DNA from: an uncultured Collinsella sp.
GTDB taxonomy: Bacteria > Actinomycetota > Coriobacteriia > Coriobacteriales > Coriobacteriaceae
NCBI GenBank assembly: GCA_900551815.1
Contig: URXE01000008.1
Location: 1 to 44,587, forward strand
Length of the DNA: 44,587 bases
Reading direction: 5' to 3'
In this document: positions 1 through 8,396 of the stretch, piece after piece
Numbering within the stretch: the first letter of the stretch is position 1
Layout: every line of letters begins with the position of its first letter
The notes under the pieces: model-generated
The model's input: only the letters and a program-made list of their open reading frames with translations
What the model was told of the DNA's origin: nothing
Databases searched by the model: none
Position numbers and translations under genes: made by a program

Positions 1-109
1 ATGCGAACCTCCAGTCCGGACCGCCCCGCGGTCCAACTTTCTGTCCGCACCCCCCATTGCCTCTCAGCGCAAATTTTTTTGTTTTGCCTGCTGAGCGAGG
101 GTAAAGACG

Positions 110-146
110 AAAAAGAAAAGCGGCCGGGGATGTTGTCCTCGGCCGC
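110..146 (-). terminator. Rho-independent terminator of the first zinc-ribbon gene
   Basis: On the minus strand an 11-bp GC-rich stem (GCGGCCGAGGA against TCCCCGGCCGC, one mismatch) with a 5-nt loop is followed by a T-rich run (CTTTTCTTTTT). It lies about 40 nt beyond the stop codon of the minus-strand zinc-ribbon gene. Confidence 0.75.
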
Positions 147-183
147 CATGGGTCACGAATCGGTCGTATTGAGCGCCGGTTTT

Positions 184-1065
184 CTAGTGAGCCGACGGAA
201 CAGTCTGCTCGCGCAGCACAAAGGTGAGCACGGCGGCGGCAATGGCAAACAGCGCCGTAAAGATGGGGGTGGTCGCCGCAGAGCCAATAGCACTCATCAT
301 GTTGACGTACAGCAGCTCAAAGGCCAGCACCGAGAGCACCATGAGACCACAGCCAGCGGGAAGCACGACCTTGAGGCCCTGGGTGAGGTAGAGCACGATG
401 CCGGCAATCGAGGCGAGCATGCCGAGGGCCCAAAAGGCGGTAACGGCCATCGAGATAAAGGAGACGCCGCCGGAGGAAACCTTGCCGTAGTTGGGATTCG
501 TGATGCTCACAGCATGACCGTGGCCCGAGTCGGAATAGTCATCGTAGTAGGAGCTGCTCAGCGAGCTGGCGAGGTCGGACGCCGAGTCGTACATGCTCTG
601 GTAGGTAACGGCGACCTCGCCGGCCTTGCCCAGGCTCCAGACGTTGTAGCTCTCGTCAAAGCCCAGGCTCGACGAATAGTCGGTGTTCTGGCCGGCAAGT
701 TGGCTTAGGAAATTGGCGCCCTGGCTCGCGTAGCTCGATGCCTGCACCACCGTGGGCGAGATGCTAAACCACGGCATAAAGGAGAGAACGATCGCGACCA
801 CCGCAAGAGCGCAAGGGATGATGCGGGCGATGGACAGGGCCGGATGCACGGCAGAGGCGGGGGCAGCCGCATGCATGGCAGGCGCCGCGGCAAAGGCGGG
901 GCCGGGCTGGGCCTGAGCGGCAGGTACGGGCTGAGCCGCGGGGGCGGGCTGAGCCGGGGCGGCCGCGTTCACAGGGGCAGCGGTCGCCGCCTGGATCTGT
1001 TGGCCGCAAACAGGGCAGAAACGAGCGCCGTCGTCGATCTTGGCGCCACAACCGGGGCAGAACAT
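184..1065 (-). CDS. Zinc-ribbon membrane protein (four predicted membrane segments)
   Basis: 293-residue protein. It opens with a zinc ribbon (CPGC at residues 3-6 and CPVC at 17-20), followed by an Ala/Pro-rich linker of about 50 residues and a first membrane helix near residues 80-105. A roughly 100-residue polar, Ser/Tyr-rich segment, probably outside the cell, is followed by three more hydrophobic helices. The start is the ATG just before the ribbon because a perfect AAGGAGG sits 8 nt upstream; the longer frame adds 18 residues without support. It is monocistronic, with its own terminator, and diverges from the kinase cluster together with the next zinc-ribbon gene. Function is unknown; proteins of this layout are common in Coriobacteriia and Firmicutes and are usually annotated only as zinc-ribbon domain proteins. 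The neighbourhood suggests a surface or envelope sensing role (inference). Confidence 0.8.
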   Translation of the reverse strand: MFCPGCGAKIDDGARFCPVCGQQIQAATAAPVNAAAPAQPAPAAQPVPAAQAQPGPAFAAAPAMHAAAPASAVHPALSIARIIPCALAVVAIVLSFMPWFSISPTVVQASSYASQGANFLSQLAGQNTDYSSSLGFDESYNVWSLGKAGEVAVTYQSMYDSASDLASSLSSSYYDDYSDSGHGHAVSITNPNYGKVSSGGVSFISMAVTAFWALGMLASIAGIVLYLTQGLKVVLPAGCGLMVLSVLAFELLYVNMMSAIGSAATTPIFTALFAIAAAVLTFVLREQTVPSAH

Positions 1066-1095
1066 ATCGGGTACCTCCTTGGGGTCAAACAACAA

Positions 1096-1124
1096 GTCGT
1101 GCGGACCTCTGAGGTCCACACGAC
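1096..1124 (-). promoter_or_regulatory. 14-bp inverted repeat in the leader of the zinc-ribbon gene
   Basis: Two 14-nt arms (GTCGTGTGGACCTC and GAGGTCCGCACGAC on the minus strand, one mismatch) are separated by a single base and lie about 30 nt upstream of the start codon, just before TTGTTGTTTG. It could be an operator or a leader hairpin; no regulator is identified. Confidence 0.45.
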
Positions 1125-1149
1125 CATATTCACCGCTGCTGCCGCAAAC

Positions 1150-1161
1150 TTGTTGCGCAAC
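1150..1161. promoter_or_regulatory. Palindrome TTGTTGCGCAAC upstream of zinc-ribbon gene
   Basis: A 10-bp perfect palindrome GTTGCGCAAC inside a 12-mer that recurs exactly upstream of the other zinc-ribbon membrane protein near 35.15 kb. It is about 86 nt upstream of this start codon. It may be a shared operator; this is inference from two copies only. Confidence 0.3.
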
Positions 1162-1220
1162 ATGAAAAAGTTTTTGAGGTATCGTCCCCGACTGTCTAAG
1201 CCGCGGTCAGACGCTGCCGA

Positions 1221-1754
1221 TTACGCCAACTTGTGGCCACAATTCATGCAGAAGGCGTGACCCGCCTGGATGGGCGCGCCGCACGCGGGACATACGGCCG
1301 CACCATCGGCAGGAGCAACCTGAGCCTCGACCGGCGTGGGGGCCGCCTGGGCCTGGCGAGCCAGCTCGGCCTGGATCTCGGCCATCGACTTACCGCAACC
1401 TGAGCAGAACATAGAGGACTGCTGCAGACGGTTGTGGCAAAACGGGCAATCGATGAATGCGGACGCATAGGCCGCTGCCTGCGCTTGGCGCTCGAGCTCG
1501 TCGATCTGGGCCTGAAGCTGCGCGCGCTCGTTGTCGATTGCGGCGATGCCGTCAAAAAGCTCCTCGCGGCCCTGACGCAGCTCGGTATTGTCCTTGGTCG
1601 CCTCGTACAGGCTGGCACCCAGCTGGCCGGCAAGCTGCTGGCGGCGCTTAAGGGCGTCATTCATCTGGCTCTTGATTCTGTTAACCTGCAGGGCACGATT
1701 GGCATCCGCAGCCGTACGATCGAGCGATGCCTGCATCTCATCAAGAAAACCCAT
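1221..1754 (-). CDS. Coiled-coil protein with two zinc ribbons
   Basis: 177-residue soluble protein. Residues 1-95 are rich in charged and Gln residues with heptad character (predicted coiled coil, many Arg/Gln/Glu). A CPFC...CSGC pair near residues 102-121 and a C-terminal CPAC...CMNC pair near residues 154-172 form two short zinc ribbons separated by an Ala/Gln/Pro linker. No membrane segment or signal peptide is visible. The start ATG follows GAAAGGA at good spacing. It lies between the zinc-ribbon membrane protein and the divergent kinase operon. The double ribbon plus coiled coil suggests a scaffold or adaptor, but no function is known and none is claimed. Confidence 0.8.
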   Translation of the reverse strand: MGFLDEMQASLDRTAADANRALQVNRIKSQMNDALKRRQQLAGQLGASLYEATKDNTELRQGREELFDGIAAIDNERAQLQAQIDELERQAQAAAYASAFIDCPFCHNRLQQSSMFCSGCGKSMAEIQAELARQAQAAPTPVEAQVAPADGAAVCPACGAPIQAGHAFCMNCGHKLA

Positions 1755-1980
1755 GGTGGGTCCTTTCTCGTCTAGGTATAAGGGCGCGGTGGGCCCCTCT
1801 CAAATGCGCCCATCATCGCACAGCGGCAGCACATCTGCACGCAAAACGGTGTTTTTCAACAGCGCCGCAACCACGAATGAGATAAACTAGCCATATTATT
1901 GGACATTGCGCACGAAAGCGGACGGCAATTGCGCCGTCGCCGCCCGCGCCTTATCACGACCGACGCTCAAGGGGGTGAAG

Positions 1981-4608
1981 ATGGACAATCAAGGACAGCA
2001 GGAGCTCATCGTGCTCGACACGTTTGAGCCCGCGGTTGCCTTTGATCCCGCCAAGCGCGACGAATCGCGCCGCCGCTTCTCGATGTTCCTCGTCCAAAGC
2101 GAGGCCGGCCAGGGCGGCACGGGCGTAGTCCAGCGTGCCACCAACACCGCCGGCGAGATCTTTGCCATCAAACGCCTGCATGTGAGCGACACCACGGACG
2201 AGCGCATCGCCGCCGGCATGCGCGCCGTGCTGTTCGAGGAATATCGCAACCAGCTCACCGTCTCGCACCTTAAGGGCTTTCCACGCGTATACGGCTATGG
2301 CACCAGCGGCGGCGAGCCGCTTATCGTTATGGAATGGGTCGAGGGCTCCACGCTCAAGCACATCACCCCGCAGCTCCCCCACGCGGACGGCGGCGTGCGC
2401 GGCGATGCGGTGGCGGCCATCGGCGTGGCCGTACTCTCCATTCTCAATAACGTACGGCACCTGGACACGGGCGTTGCCCACCGCGACATCTCACCGCGCA
2501 ATATCATGGTCGCCACGAGCGAGCGTTCGCTCCAAGACCAGGTCGCGACGCTCGACTTTGATATCCGCCTCATCGACTTTGGCAGTTCGACGGCGCTCAA
2601 TCCCATCGACCCCACCTTTACCGTGCGCGCCGACGTCTGGCGCGGCGGCACGCCCGAATACGCGCCGCCCGAGATGCTCACCCACGATATCGCGGGCATC
2701 GAGACCAGGCGCTTGAGTCCCACGGTCGACATCTACGCGCTCTCGAGCGTGCTCTACGAGCTGTATTGCGGACATACTCCGTTTAACCTGCAGGCGCTGG
2801 GCACCGCATCGCCCTACCGCGTCAAAACCGAAACGGCCTTTGAGATACCGCAGGCCCGCACGGCCGCCGATGAGGCGCTCGTCAGCATTATCGTGGCGGG
2901 ACTCGCCATCGACCAAGAGCGGCGTCCCTCCGTCGAGCAGATGCTCGACCTGCTGCGCCGTTGGCAATCGAGCGAGCTGGGCGACTGGCCCACGCCCGAG
3001 CCGGTCTGGGGCAGCGGGGCCATGGACGCCCAGACAACCTATATCGGCCCGGGGACAAGCGTCGACGAGCCCGTGCCGGCCACGTTCGACACCGCGCAGC
3101 CGGTCATGTTTCCGCTGGACGATGACGACGTTGCCGCTCCGGTTGACCCGTTTGCAGCCGCGCCTGATGCCGCTGCCGAAGACGCCCCGTTGGACCACGG
3201 GCATCGGGACCGCGCGTCCTACATGCCCGTACCGGTTGTGCTCGAGACGCCCCGGGCCGCCTATGGCGCCGATGCCGCCGTGTCGGCCGGCGCGTCCATG
3301 CCCGCCGCCCCGGCAACGTCCGCAGCGCCGAGCATGCACGCACCCGCGACGCCCGCGGCAGGCACCGCCGCACCCGTCGCACAAAACGCGATCTTTGGTG
3401 GCGCAGCGGCAGGCCCTTCTGCATCCGCTGGCTCCGCTGGTTCCGTCGCCCCTGCCGGCCTTTCCTCGACAGCGTCCGCAGCCACTACGACGGCCGCGGC
3501 GGCAACGTCCGTCTCGCGCCGCGCTTTTCTCGCAGCGGGGGGCCTCGCCTTTACGGCGCTTGTCGGTGGCGGCGCCTACCTGCTGTCGCGTAACCTGCAC
3601 AATGGCAACGACACCGCGGTTGCGGCAGACACCAAAAGCGACGACAGCTCGTCCAAAAGCAAAAAAGACAGCGACTCCGACGCTTCGGACAGCTCCGACA
3701 CCTCCGCAACGTCGTCCAACACCATCAGCGTGGAGATGCGCTATGCCGCCCAAAGCGACGGCAAGTGGGGCCTGATTGACGACACCGGCGCCTGGAAGGT
3801 CAAACCGACTTACAGCGACATGCGGCTTTACGGTGCCGGGCTTGCCGCCGCACTCGATTCCACCACCGGCATGTGGGGCTATATCGACCAGGACGGCAAT
3901 TGGGCCATCGAGCCGCAGTTCTCGGACACCCGGCCCTTCAACGACTACGGCGCTGTCGCCCAAGATGCGCAGACCAGTTTTTGGGGCGTGCTCAACCGCC
4001 AGGGCAAGTGGATCGTCGAGGCCAAGTACTACGCCATGGGCGATATGGTGCTGGGCAACTTTGTCCCCTACCGTTCCAGCAACGAAGAGGACAGCTGGGG
4101 CTACATCTACATCAAGACCGGCAAGCGCAACGACGTGCCGCCGACCTTTAGGGGCCTGGGCGGCTGGGATTCGGCAAACGGCCTGGGGCCAGCGACGCAG
4201 GACGGCACCACCTGGGGCTACATCAACGGCTATGGACAGTGGAAGATCGAGCCGCAGTTTAAATCCGCACGCCGCTTTGCCAGCAATCGCGCCGCCGTAC
4301 AGTTCGATGACGGCTCGTGGGGCTATATTCTGCCCGACGGCACGCGCGCATTCTCTGCCACCTTTGCCGAGGCGCGCGAGTTCGCCAACGGCTGGGCGCC
4401 CGCCAAGGATCAGGCGACCGGCCTTTGGGGCTGCTCGACGGTGAGCGGCGCTTGGCAAGTCGAGCCCAAGTTCCGTGCCATGGGTGACATCTTCTACACC
4501 TCCACCGACGTCTTTTTGCCTGTACAGGACAACGAAAGCGGCAAATGGGGCGTGCTCGACGACGCCGGCGACTGGCGCGTTATGCCCAAATTCGATGCGA
4601 TTATCTAG
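1981..4608 (+). CDS. Membrane Ser/Thr protein kinase with extracellular WG (KWG) repeats
   Basis: 875-residue protein. The N-terminal kinase domain (about residues 35-330) has the Gly loop GQGGTG (43-48), the ATP lysine in FAIK (Lys64), HRD (167-169) with Asn174, DFG (199-201) and APPE (228-231), so it should be catalytically active. A 180-residue Ala/Pro/Ser linker follows, then SRRAFLAAGG leading into a single membrane helix (about 516-536), a Ser/Asp/Lys-rich spacer, and a C-terminal series of WG repeats (WGLID, WGYID, WGVLN, WGYI and others, about 594-875), probably outside the cell as a sensor. The start is the ATG after GGGGGTG, not the longer frame. It heads a run of same-strand genes with an FHA protein and a second kinase. 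Twin arginines just before the helix are unusual for an internal segment. Confidence 0.9.
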   Translation: MDNQGQQELIVLDTFEPAVAFDPAKRDESRRRFSMFLVQSEAGQGGTGVVQRATNTAGEIFAIKRLHVSDTTDERIAAGMRAVLFEEYRNQLTVSHLKGFPRVYGYGTSGGEPLIVMEWVEGSTLKHITPQLPHADGGVRGDAVAAIGVAVLSILNNVRHLDTGVAHRDISPRNIMVATSERSLQDQVATLDFDIRLIDFGSSTALNPIDPTFTVRADVWRGGTPEYAPPEMLTHDIAGIETRRLSPTVDIYALSSVLYELYCGHTPFNLQALGTASPYRVKTETAFEIPQARTAADEALVSIIVAGLAIDQERRPSVEQMLDLLRRWQSSELGDWPTPEPVWGSGAMDAQTTYIGPGTSVDEPVPATFDTAQPVMFPLDDDDVAAPVDPFAAAPDAAAEDAPLDHGHRDRASYMPVPVVLETPRAAYGADAAVSAGASMPAAPATSAAPSMHAPATPAAGTAAPVAQNAIFGGAAAGPSASAGSAGSVAPAGLSSTASAATTTAAAATSVSRRAFLAAGGLAFTALVGGGAYLLSRNLHNGNDTAVAADTKSDDSSSKSKKDSDSDASDSSDTSATSSNTISVEMRYAAQSDGKWGLIDDTGAWKVKPTYSDMRLYGAGLAAALDSTTGMWGYIDQDGNWAIEPQFSDTRPFNDYGAVAQDAQTSFWGVLNRQGKWIVEAKYYAMGDMVLGNFVPYRSSNEEDSWGYIYIKTGKRNDVPPTFRGLGGWDSANGLGPATQDGTTWGYINGYGQWKIEPQFKSARRFASNRAAVQFDDGSWGYILPDGTRAFSATFAEAREFANGWAPAKDQATGLWGCSTVSGAWQVEPKFRAMGDIFYTSTDVFLPVQDNESGKWGVLDDAGDWRVMPKFDAII

Positions 4609-4681
4609 CGCCAGCGCCCCAGCCCGTTTATAGCAATGTAAAGACGGCGTTGACGTGCATGTTTTAGTCCGCCCAATCGGA

Positions 4682-4687
4682 TATAGT
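4682..4687 (+). promoter_or_regulatory. Possible -10 box (TATAGT) upstream of the FHA gene
   Basis: TATAGT lies 63 nt before the FHA start codon in an AT-richer stretch; no convincing -35 is present at 16-18 bp (a TTGACG lies 26 bp upstream, too far). Weak call. Confidence 0.25.
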
Positions 4688-4750
4688 AGATTGAACTGTC
4701 AAACTGCATGCAAGTTCGGTCTGCGTGCTGCGACCGCAAGGAGGGGACCA

Positions 4751-5713
4751 ATGGATCGAGAGACACCGCGCTCCGTCATGTTCGACGATCTGCGCAAGTT
4801 CGGCGGAATCACCAATCGTGATACCGCTTGGATGCTGCTGCGCTCCACCCCTATGGCCGGTGGCAAAGCACCACGCGACCGTGTGGACGAGCGAACGTTC
4901 CTATCGCGTGAGGTTGTTCACGCCCCTGTCGAGCGTCCGCGCCCCGAGCTATTTGCCGATATCACCCAGACGGCCCAAAACATCACCGCTCGCCTGATCT
5001 CCAACCTCGGTGGCAGCGAGATGGCTCGTGCCATGGTGGCAGAGCACTATAGCGGCGAGGCTGCCGACGCCATGCGCGAGTCGCTGAGCGCCTACGGACT
5101 CGACGACCGCATCTACCGCAACGCCTGCGATCGCATCGCCGCGCCCGGCACCACGGCCGCCGATTGTGCACTACCGCTGGTCACGCTGTTTGTGGCGTGC
5201 GGTTGCCTGTGCGACCCCCAAGCCGCCGTGCAGGTGACCGAGACGCTCATCGCCGACAAGATGGGCGGGCACTTCTCCACCACCGAGCTCAGCGTAGGCG
5301 AAGGCTTTACCGCCGCCGTCGAGCCCGAGGTCAAGCATGCCGAGCGCCTGGGCCTTATCCGCATCGTGGGCAACGCCGCCAAGCCTCCGCTGTACCCGCT
5401 CAACGAGGGCGAGGGCGGCACCGTAATCGGTTCGCTCGCCACGGGCACCGGTGCCATCACCGATGTCGACCGCGATGTCTCACGCCGACATGCACGCGTT
5501 TTCGCCAAGAACGGTTACTGGTACGTGCAGGGCCTGGGCTCCACCAACGGTACCGTGCTCATCTCGGGCGCAGATATGTCCCAGCGCGTGGTCGAGCCGC
5601 CGCGCCATACACGCAGACCAGGCGTCGAATACCCGCCCGTCCCCCTGTGGCACAGCGACACCATTTGTCTGGGTGCCACGACCCGTTTTTTGGTCATGAA
5701 ACTCACAATTTAG
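4751..5713 (+). CDS. FHA-domain protein
   Basis: 320-residue protein. Residues 1-215 are a mostly helical region of unknown family; residues 218-320 form a forkhead-associated domain with the phosphothreonine-binding signatures SRRHAR (244-249) and GSTNGT (263-268). FHA domains bind phosphothreonine peptides, so between two Ser/Thr kinases this is the obvious reader or substrate of their phosphorylation (inference from context). No membrane segment is seen. The ATG follows AAGGAGGGG at 6-7 nt, which fixes the start 32 codons inside the longest open frame. The gap to the upstream kinase is about 140 nt, and a strong hairpin separates it from the downstream kinase, so the three genes may not form one transcript. 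Confidence 0.9.
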   Translation: MDRETPRSVMFDDLRKFGGITNRDTAWMLLRSTPMAGGKAPRDRVDERTFLSREVVHAPVERPRPELFADITQTAQNITARLISNLGGSEMARAMVAEHYSGEAADAMRESLSAYGLDDRIYRNACDRIAAPGTTAADCALPLVTLFVACGCLCDPQAAVQVTETLIADKMGGHFSTTELSVGEGFTAAVEPEVKHAERLGLIRIVGNAAKPPLYPLNEGEGGTVIGSLATGTGAITDVDRDVSRRHARVFAKNGYWYVQGLGSTNGTVLISGADMSQRVVEPPRHTRRPGVEYPPVPLWHSDTICLGATTRFLVMKLTI

Positions 5714-5715
5714 CA

Positions 5716-5751
5716 TTGTGCCCGGCGCCGTACGTGGCGTACCGGGCACAA
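5716..5751 (+). terminator. Hairpin after the FHA gene, probable terminator
   Basis: TTGTGCCCGG pairs perfectly with CCGGGCACAA, with an inner CGCC/GGCG stem, directly after the FHA stop codon; it is followed by GTCTATTT, a weak U tract. It may only attenuate transcription into the next kinase gene. Confidence 0.5.
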
Positions 5752-5809
5752 CGTCTATTTGGTAAGAAGCGGTGCGCCCGCGCCCGCGACACCACAAGGT
5801 AAGGTCACC

Positions 5810-7909
5810 ATGGCAGATACCACTCCGCAGCCCGATTCAACGACGGTCCTCTTTCAGCTCGAGTCGTTCGATACCGCCGCCCCCGTCAATCCCGCCGACG
5901 AGGAGCTCGCCAAACGCCGCTTTATGACGCTCATCGTCAAAGCCGACCGCTCTTCGCATGGCAACACGGGCCTTGTGCTGCAGGCGCATAACACCTCAAA
6001 CGAGCGATTCGCCGTCAAAGTGCTCGCGGACAACACGCTCATGCGTGCGCTGGGAACCAACACCCCGTCGCGTACGGCAGACGAATCCGCCATGCATCTG
6101 GCAAACACCGCCGCGCTTTTTGAGGAATACCGCAACCTCTGCCGTGTGTCACACTTGCGTGGTTTTCCCCACGTCTACGGCTATGGCACGTGCCAGGGCG
6201 AACCGCTTATCCTTATGGAGTGGATCGAGGGTACGTCGCTCGACAAAGTGACCAGTATGTTGCCGCACGACGGCGAGGGCGTGACTTGTGCCGCCACCGC
6301 ATCGGTAGGCTGCGCCGTCCTGGGCACGCTGCTGTCGACCCAAAACCTCGAGACGCCGCTTGTGCACCGCGACCTGTCGCCCGCGAACATCATGTTCCGC
6401 ACCAACGAGCTTGGCATCGACGAGCAGGTGCAGGCTCTGGCGTTTAAGCCGTGTCTGGTCGATATGGGCTCCTCGGTCCCGGCCCTGGGCAGCGACACGC
6501 TCACGCAGCGCGCCGACATTTGGCGCTATGCCACGCCGGCATACGCCGCGCCCGAAATGCTCACTCGCGATATCCCCAACGTTGCCGAGCTGCGTCGCTC
6601 TCCCTCCGTCGACGTGTACGCCATCGCGAGCATTCTCTACGAGCTCTACAGCGGTCACACCCCCTTTAGGGCGGCTAGGCATCAAGCGCATGAAGTCAGC
6701 TCGTACTATCTGCTCAAAACGCAAAACGAGCCCGAGCCGCTCGTCGCCCACAAGGGTGACGACCAGGCATTTGCCGACCTCATCATGTCGTGTCTCGTGA
6801 CCGACCAGGCATCGCGCCCCAGCGAGCGCGAATTCTACGAGGGCCTATTGGCATTCGCTCCCGACCTGGGCGAATCGGCCGCGAGCACGCCGGGGCTCTC
6901 CAACCAGCCCATCAACATCGATGCCGGCGCGCACCTTAAGGTCGACGTCGCCGGTGACCGTGCCCGAGCGCTTTTGGAGCAGGCCCGTCGCGATGCCATG
7001 ACCCGCCGCCGGTTTATTATCGGCGGCGTCGCCGCTGCCGTCGTGGGACTCGGCGCCATTGGAGCCGCCACTCACGGCTTTGGCATTCCCGACTACCTCG
7101 ACGGCATCCGCGGGTCGCTTGGCGACTACACCTGGGATCAGCTGCAGGAGATTTCGTTTAAGATCAAGGCGGCGAGGAGCAACGCCGAAGCCCGCAAGAT
7201 CGCCAAGCGCTATCATCTGCTCGACGATGACGGTCATATCCCCTATCCATGTACCAAGCGCGTCACGCTCACCAACGGGCTGGAGGTCGGCGCACAGCTT
7301 GTGGGCATCCGCCACGACGAGCTTCTGGACGGGACGGGCAAGGCCGGACTGACGTTTATGTTCGATGCCGGCATTGCCGAACGCGACGCCGCGGCCCAAC
7401 CGCTGAGCGCCGGCTGGGCAGATTGCGAGCTGCGGGAATGGCTCGACAGCGACGGCCTTAAGCTGCTGCCCAACGAGCTGCGCGCCTATATTAAAGACGT
7501 CAAAAAGATCTCGAATAACGTTGGCGCCGCCAGAAGCGCATCGTGTCTGAGCGAGCTGCCCGCGACCCTTTGGCTTCCCGCCATGGTCGAGCTCTGCGGC
7601 AATCAGCCACCCGAGTCATTTACCGAGGACTTTCACTACCTGGCAGATATCTACAACGGCGAGGGCAAGGAATACCAACTCTTCCGCGAGCTCAAGGTAA
7701 GTCCGTATACCACGAACGAGACGTTGGTTCGCCAGTGGAAGGGCAAGGACGTCTGTTGGTGGGAACGAACAGCGAGTCCCGACACATCGGAGAGCGAAGG
7801 CACGCTCTACATGAACCGCGTGGGACACGACGGCGACGTCTTTACGTACGCCACCCCCGCGAGCAAGCCCAACAAGCGGACCTGCGTGATTCCTGGATTC
7901 TGTATCTAG
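5810..7909 (+). CDS. Membrane Ser/Thr kinase-like protein with C-terminal DUF6273-like domain
   Basis: 699-residue protein paralogous to the first kinase over the N-terminal domain (for example VYGYGT near 122-127, HRDLSPANIM at 187-196, YAAPEM at 245-250). The ATP lysine is in FAVK (Lys70); the Gly loop is degenerate (SSHGNTG) and the DFG motif reads DMG (218-220), though the metal-binding Asp is kept. Activity is therefore uncertain but possible. TRRRFIIGG (398-406) precedes a single membrane helix (about 403-422). The C-terminal part carries LREWLDS and LLPNEL, features of DUF6273-type domains seen on secreted or surface proteins of Firmicutes and Actinobacteria (from memory). The start follows AAGGT. 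It is followed by hairpin array 1. Confidence 0.85.
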   Translation: MADTTPQPDSTTVLFQLESFDTAAPVNPADEELAKRRFMTLIVKADRSSHGNTGLVLQAHNTSNERFAVKVLADNTLMRALGTNTPSRTADESAMHLANTAALFEEYRNLCRVSHLRGFPHVYGYGTCQGEPLILMEWIEGTSLDKVTSMLPHDGEGVTCAATASVGCAVLGTLLSTQNLETPLVHRDLSPANIMFRTNELGIDEQVQALAFKPCLVDMGSSVPALGSDTLTQRADIWRYATPAYAAPEMLTRDIPNVAELRRSPSVDVYAIASILYELYSGHTPFRAARHQAHEVSSYYLLKTQNEPEPLVAHKGDDQAFADLIMSCLVTDQASRPSEREFYEGLLAFAPDLGESAASTPGLSNQPINIDAGAHLKVDVAGDRARALLEQARRDAMTRRRFIIGGVAAAVVGLGAIGAATHGFGIPDYLDGIRGSLGDYTWDQLQEISFKIKAARSNAEARKIAKRYHLLDDDGHIPYPCTKRVTLTNGLEVGAQLVGIRHDELLDGTGKAGLTFMFDAGIAERDAAAQPLSAGWADCELREWLDSDGLKLLPNELRAYIKDVKKISNNVGAARSASCLSELPATLWLPAMVELCGNQPPESFTEDFHYLADIYNGEGKEYQLFRELKVSPYTTNETLVRQWKGKDVCWWERTASPDTSESEGTLYMNRVGHDGDVFTYATPASKPNKRTCVIPGFCI

Positions 7910-7948
7910 GGGCGGTGGACTGCGGCAGGGCTTCCGGCCCCGACGTTT

Positions 7949-8245
7949 GTCTCGATCTGTAACAGTAACTCGGCAAAATCGGGTCTACATGTTACAGATT
8001 GAGACATTAAGTATTTTGCTGAAGGTTCGTCTCGATCTGTAACATCTGGAACCCAAAAACCGGCCTTAGTGTTACAGATTGAGACGAACCCAAACCTCGC
8101 AAAACAACATCTCAATCTGTAACAGAAAAGGGCCGTTTTCCCTGCTAGATGTTACAGATCGAGATGTTAAGTAACCGCCGAATTGTTTGTCTCAATCTGT
8201 AACAGTAACTCGGCAAAACTGGGGCTAGATGTTACAGATTGAGAC
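7949..8245. repeat. Hairpin array 1 (four units, 80-bp period)
   Basis: Four hairpins start at 7949, 8029, 8109 and 8189, exactly 80 bp apart. Each is GTCTCRATCTGTAACA (or ATCTC...), a 25-nt inner segment, then TGTTACAGATYGAGAY; 23 nt separate consecutive hairpins. Inner segments of units 1 and 4 are nearly identical (GTAACTCGGCAAAA...). The array fills most of the gap between the second kinase gene and the copper operon. There is no open frame and no promoter-like sequence in it. The repeats alternate in orientation, unlike CRISPR. Confidence 0.95.
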
Positions 8246-8318
8246 GTTTGGCAGGGACGGCCAACGATTGAGCAGCCACCCTCATCTGTATCGGAATGTC
8301 ATACATTTCTTTCTGTGC

Positions 8319-8349
8319 TGGACACCCCCAGGGGGTATGGGTGTATAGT
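8319..8349 (+). promoter_or_regulatory. copA promoter with CsoR-type copper operator
   Basis: TGGACA (-35) and TATAGT (-10) are separated by 19 bp; the spacer holds ACACCCCCAGGGGGTAT, a GC-rich inverted repeat flanked by A/T of the kind recognised by CsoR repressors. A csoR-like gene is the third gene of the operon, so copper-responsive autoregulation is likely. Confidence 0.75.
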
Positions 8350-8396
8350 ATCGGCAGGTTAACATTTCCAACACTACGCCACAGAAAGGAGAAGCC

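Noticed and set aside
2491..4458. 655-codon minus-strand open frame over the WG-repeat kinase
   Set aside because: Shadow of an intact kinase gene with full catalytic motifs.
7949..8245. CRISPR array
   Set aside because: Repeats alternate in orientation, the arms are only 16 bp, inner segments resemble one another between units, and there are no cas genes in the window.
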